Below the pieces are notes generated by a model that was not told the DNA's origin, ran no database searches, and saw only the letters and a program-made list of their open reading frames with translations. A stretch of 64,000 bases of DNA from Kibdelosporangium sp. MJ126-NF4 (GTDB taxonomy: Bacteria > Actinomycetota > Actinomycetes > Mycobacteriales > Pseudonocardiaceae): positions 574,207-638,206 of the forward strand of contig NZ_CDME01000015.1 of NCBI RefSeq assembly GCF_000826545.1, read 5' to 3'. Below are positions 61,568 to 64,000 of this stretch, piece by piece (positions within the stretch are counted from its first letter, which is position 1; the number at the start of each line of letters is the position of its first letter). A program made the position numbers and the translations under genes.

Positions 61568-62797
61568 TTACGCAAAGACATTCAGGCGATGGGCGAGCGC
61601 GGTGGCCTCTGTCCGCACTGACCGATGACCCGTGGTGGCAAGGTCAGCGATGATGCTTCGGGCGTGGGTGTTGAACTTGACGTACTCCGCCGAGCTTTTT
61701 TCGGCTTGTAGCAACGGAATAAGCGCGGTGGTGTCTCGACGTTGATGGTACGCACGAGCCGTGTTAACCAGAAACGTCGATTCCCACACCTGTGTCGGAC
61801 TCAGAGCCGAGTTGAAGCTTTCAGCGTGCCTCAACGCCTCGGTAGTGTCGCCGAGATCGACAGCAAGGGCCGTCTTGTGCAGGTCGACATACGCCCTACC
61901 GAACGCGTGGCGTGGGTAGACGTAGCCGGTCGGAAGCGTGGTCGCTACGCGGTCGGCTTGCTCCCATGCTGTCCATGCGGCGGGATTGCCGATCCGCGCC
62001 ATCGTGGTCGCCGACGCGATGAGCATGAGCCCGTACAACCCGCGCACGTCGGCGTCTCCATCGGGCATGAGCGGTTCGAGTGCCCGCGTGGCATCGGTAA
62101 GCATGTCGAGCGCTTCGTCTCCACGATCGACCGAGCGCAGCAGGAACGAGTAGAAGCGCACGGACAGCGCCAGCGTCACCGGGTCGTCGGCATCGAGTCC
62201 GGCGCGCATGTTTTTCTCGGCAGATAGCCAAATCAGGTGCGCGGCGTCGGCCTGGTAGGACAAGTACGCCTGTGCGAGCTGGTAAACCGACGCTTCGACT
62301 GCAAGCGCTTCGCGTCGCGCCACTTCATCGACTGCGCGTGTTGCCGCCTTAGCGTTGCGAATCAGGTCCGGCAGAACAGCGCCTACGGCAGACCGGTAGT
62401 TGCCACCAGCCTGGTAGGTCCGCCACGCCGCATCGACGGACATTCGGACGTGATCGAGTACCACTGGATGAGACGGTTCGGCGACGTAGTTGGTCAGCGC
62501 CATACCCACCGCTTGAATGTCGGGATGCTCGGGTTTGTCCACCATCGTGATGGGTGCTGTCAGATCATCTCCATAGATCTCGGACAGGTCACGCACCTTG
62601 AGTTGTCGGGCGAGACGTACGGCCAGTTGCAACGGAAGGCCGCGCTTGCCGCCCTCGATCAACTTGAGCCAGTCTTCGCTTCTGCCGACCAGACCGGCTA
62701 GCACGGCACGACTCTTGCCATGCTTCTCGCGAAGGGCGCGGATTCTCCGCCCGACCTCGGCGCGCGTATCGCGCTGATCAACCACGACGGCCACCAC
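61568..62797 (-). CDS. XRE-family regulator with TPR-like C-terminal domain
   Basis: A 409-residue regulator. The N-terminal HTH (residues about 12-70) reads VGRRIRALREKHGKSRAVLAGLVGRSEDWLKLIEGGKRGLPLQLAVRLA. The rest is helical with paired repeats (EALAVEASVYQLAQAYLSYQADAAHLIWLSAEKNMR, GDTTEALRHAESFNS, WESTFLVNTARAYHQRRDTTALIPLL), as in Rgg/PlcR-like or phage arbitrium-type sensors that bind small peptides. This suggests a lysogeny-type switch. The start is GTG 62797, with GTG 62785 as alternative. The operator repeats directly upstream suggest autoregulation. Confidence 0.82.
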   Translation of the reverse strand: MVAVVVDQRDTRAEVGRRIRALREKHGKSRAVLAGLVGRSEDWLKLIEGGKRGLPLQLAVRLARQLKVRDLSEIYGDDLTAPITMVDKPEHPDIQAVGMALTNYVAEPSHPVVLDHVRMSVDAAWRTYQAGGNYRSAVGAVLPDLIRNAKAATRAVDEVARREALAVEASVYQLAQAYLSYQADAAHLIWLSAEKNMRAGLDADDPVTLALSVRFYSFLLRSVDRGDEALDMLTDATRALEPLMPDGDADVRGLYGLMLIASATTMARIGNPAAWTAWEQADRVATTLPTGYVYPRHAFGRAYVDLHKTALAVDLGDTTEALRHAESFNSALSPTQVWESTFLVNTARAYHQRRDTTALIPLLQAEKSSAEYVKFNTHARSIIADLATTGHRSVRTEATALAHRLNVFA

Positions 62798-62871
62798 CCT
62801 CTTCGCGGAGTTGACCTCTTCGCGTGCCCCCGGTCCGTTCCGTTGACCGGGGGCGGCCCTCCGCGAAGAGG
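62798..62871. promoter_or_regulatory. Operator cluster upstream of XRE regulator
   Basis: CCTCTTCGCGGAG (62798-62810) has a perfect inverted copy at 62859-62871, and the half CCTCTTCGCG also occurs directly at 62815-62824. Between them lies the hairpin CCCCCGGTC/GACCGGGGG (62827-62853). Three similar sites just before the regulator start fit cooperative repressor binding. No gene was found between here and the right att junction. Confidence 0.65.
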
Positions 62872-62995
62872 TACTTCCCAGGGTACGACCTTCACCAACG
62901 GGTGACGGCGGCCCGCTCGACGGCTACGCCGTCATGAGGGAAGGGCAAGATGGTATCTGTACAGGTCAGAGCTAGATTCGCCGACCTGGCGTATG

Positions 62996-63020
62996 TGTGT
63001 TATAACTCGGGTACCGGCTT
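62996..63020. other. Right att junction
   Basis: Element sequence GTGTGTTATAACTCGGG... runs into the core CTT (63018-63020), followed by host sequence GCCGACCCCGGCGGTGCC. The stop codon that ends the N-terminal half of the AfsR-like gene (63000-63002) is supplied by this element arm. A forward open frame from 62950 crosses the junction; in the excised circle it would instead end after 29 codons just before the integrase gene. Confidence 0.8.
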
Positions 63021-64000
63021 GCCGACCCCGGCGGTGCCGTCGATGGCGGTGATCACCGCCGAGTTCGCGTCGCTCTCGGCTGCGACGAGCGCGTCAAGGG
63101 CGGCAAGGGGCTCGGCGCGGCCGGTGAAGTCCCGGATCGCCGACGGCAACTGTCGCGGCACCGGCACACCGTCGAGCCGGTGCCCGTTGAGTGGCCTGTC
63201 GGGACCGGGATTCGCGGTGTCCAGCCTGTCGACCTCGGCACGCAGTTCGGCGGCCACCGCGGCCAGCTGGGCATCGGGCCGCAGCACGGCACGCGCGGCG
63301 ACCACGCCCAGAGCAAGGGGGAGCCCGCCGCAGCAAGCCAGGATGTCCCCGACAGCAGCAGGTTCGGCGGCCAGCCGCTGACGACCGAGGCGGCGGGTGA
63401 GTACGTGACGTGACTCGGTGGCGTTCAGGACTTCCAGCGCGATGGGGCTGGCGCCGTGCACGGCAACCAGACCAGCGAGGTTGTCACGGCTGGTGACGAC
63501 CACGGTGCAGGTGGAGCTGCCGGGCAGCAGCGGGCTGACCTGGTCGGTGTCACGGGCGTCGTCCAACAGGACCAACATCTTCTTGCCCGTGGTGAGACTG
63601 CGGTACAGGCCGGTCCGGGCGTCGAGGCCAGCGGGGACAGCGGACTCATCGACGCCGAGAGCGGTCAGGAGCCCGCGCATCGCCTCCGCCGGATCGACCG
63701 GCTTGTCGCCGTGGCCGCGCAGGTCGAGGTAGAGCTGTCCGTCCGGGAAGCGATCCAGGTTGCGGTGCGCCCAGTACAACGCCAGCCAGGTTTTGCCCAT
63801 CCCACCGCCACCGCTGATCGTCGAGATCATGGCTGCTTCGTCCAACGCGGCCAGCGCGTCGCGACGGCCGACGAAGGCACCCGGCCGCGCGGGCAACTGC
63901 TGGGGAACCAGGCCTCCGCCCGTCTCACGCCTGCCTGCTCCGGTGGCGGTGGCCAGCAACTCCTCGCGCTCATGCGCCTCCAACGGCAGCGCGTCGGCCA
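63000..64000 (-). pseudogene. N-terminal half of AfsR-family regulator, cut by element
   Basis: About 333 residues, continuing past the window edge into a BTAD domain (its end, ADALPLEAHEREELL, is visible). A complete NB-ARC follows: FVGRRDALAALDEA, ISTISGGGGMGKTWLALYW (Walker A), KKMLVLLDDARDTDQV (Walker B). Then a second NB-ARC begins: VPRQLPSAIRDFTGRAEPLAALDAL and VITAIDGTAGVGK, where the element interrupts and adds PVPEL and a stop. The gene was thus a tandem NB-ARC chimera. Read together with the fragment at 52710-54410 it restores one long frame. Confidence 0.9.

Larger units (their letters stand above)
54408..63020. mobile_element. 8.6-kb integrated satellite-like element in an AfsR-type gene
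   Basis: The element is bounded by the shared core CTT at 54408-54410 and 63018-63020. It holds a serine integrase, a leader RNA region, a 70-residue protein, a DUF3631 helicase-like protein, a 128-residue protein, a major capsid protein, four small reverse-strand genes and an XRE regulator. No portal, terminase, tail, lysis, conjugation or plasmid-transfer gene was seen. Integration is precise: flanks rejoin in frame. The gene set suggests a phage satellite or a decayed prophage rather than a conjugative element. Each piece is described separately. Confidence 0.88.

Noticed and set aside
62950..63381. 143-codon forward frame at the right att junction considered as a gene
   Set aside because: It continues through the att core antisense to the AfsR-like gene; only the first 24 codons or so belong to the element.

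Overview
The window is chromosomal DNA from a high-GC actinomycete. Gene content and order (RmlB/RmlD, paired LytR-CpsA-Psr proteins, FadE25-like dehydrogenase, PurE/PurK, GtrA, PH-domain protein, BirA, AccD5/AccE5) match the conserved order I recall around Rv3265c-Rv3281 of Mycobacterium tuberculosis. The many AfsR-type, DUF397/Scr1-type and MerR/TetR regulators point to a filamentous Pseudonocardiaceae-like host (Amycolatopsis/Kibdelosporangium type). This is inference from gene content; no rRNA or tRNA gene was seen.

Layout. 1-6.3 kb: glycosyltransferases for cell-wall or polysaccharide synthesis. 6.3-7.9 kb: a Scr1/DUF397 regulatory pair. 7.9-9.4 kb: an SDR enzyme and its TetR repressor with twin operators. 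9.4-24.5 kb: the conserved block (dTDP-rhamnose, LCP ligases, META lipoprotein, acyl-CoA ligase, FadE25-like dehydrogenase, two 21-25 aa micropeptides, purEK, two GT87-like membrane proteins). 24.6-33.7 kb: a sigma factor fused to a zinc-finger/membrane/surface tail, a two-component system divergent from a translationally coupled lipoprotein-adaptor-ABC exporter operon, and a MerR protein. 33.8-44.1 kb: two GtrA copies, a second two-component system, hisN, an ArsR/MMPL unit, and a four-gene WXG100/TNT toxin-immunity operon. 44.1-49 kb: GNAT, mvaB, PH-domain protein, birA, accD5-accE5. 49-52.7 kb: NmrA-like protein, AraC regulator, secreted S15 peptidase.

From 54408 to 63020 lies an integrated element of about 8.6 kb. 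It splits an AfsR-family (BTAD/NB-ARC) gene exactly at the Walker A lysine codon, and joining the flanks restores GVGKTALAVHW in frame. The element carries a large serine integrase next to one att junction, a promoter with a long structured leader, a DUF3631 helicase-like protein, a 169-bp dyad-symmetric iteron block present twice, an HK97-type major capsid protein with no portal, terminase or protease, four small reverse-strand genes (two with obvious CxxC-type clusters), and an XRE/TPR-type regulator with repeated operators. The best reading is a minimal phage-satellite-like element that may also act as an on/off switch for the interrupted regulator.

Two dispersed repeat families lie between host genes: paired 25-bp palindromes with 30-bp spacing (14 units at three loci) and near-perfect hairpins with the core CCTCGTGAGTGTTTTGGCC (two loci).
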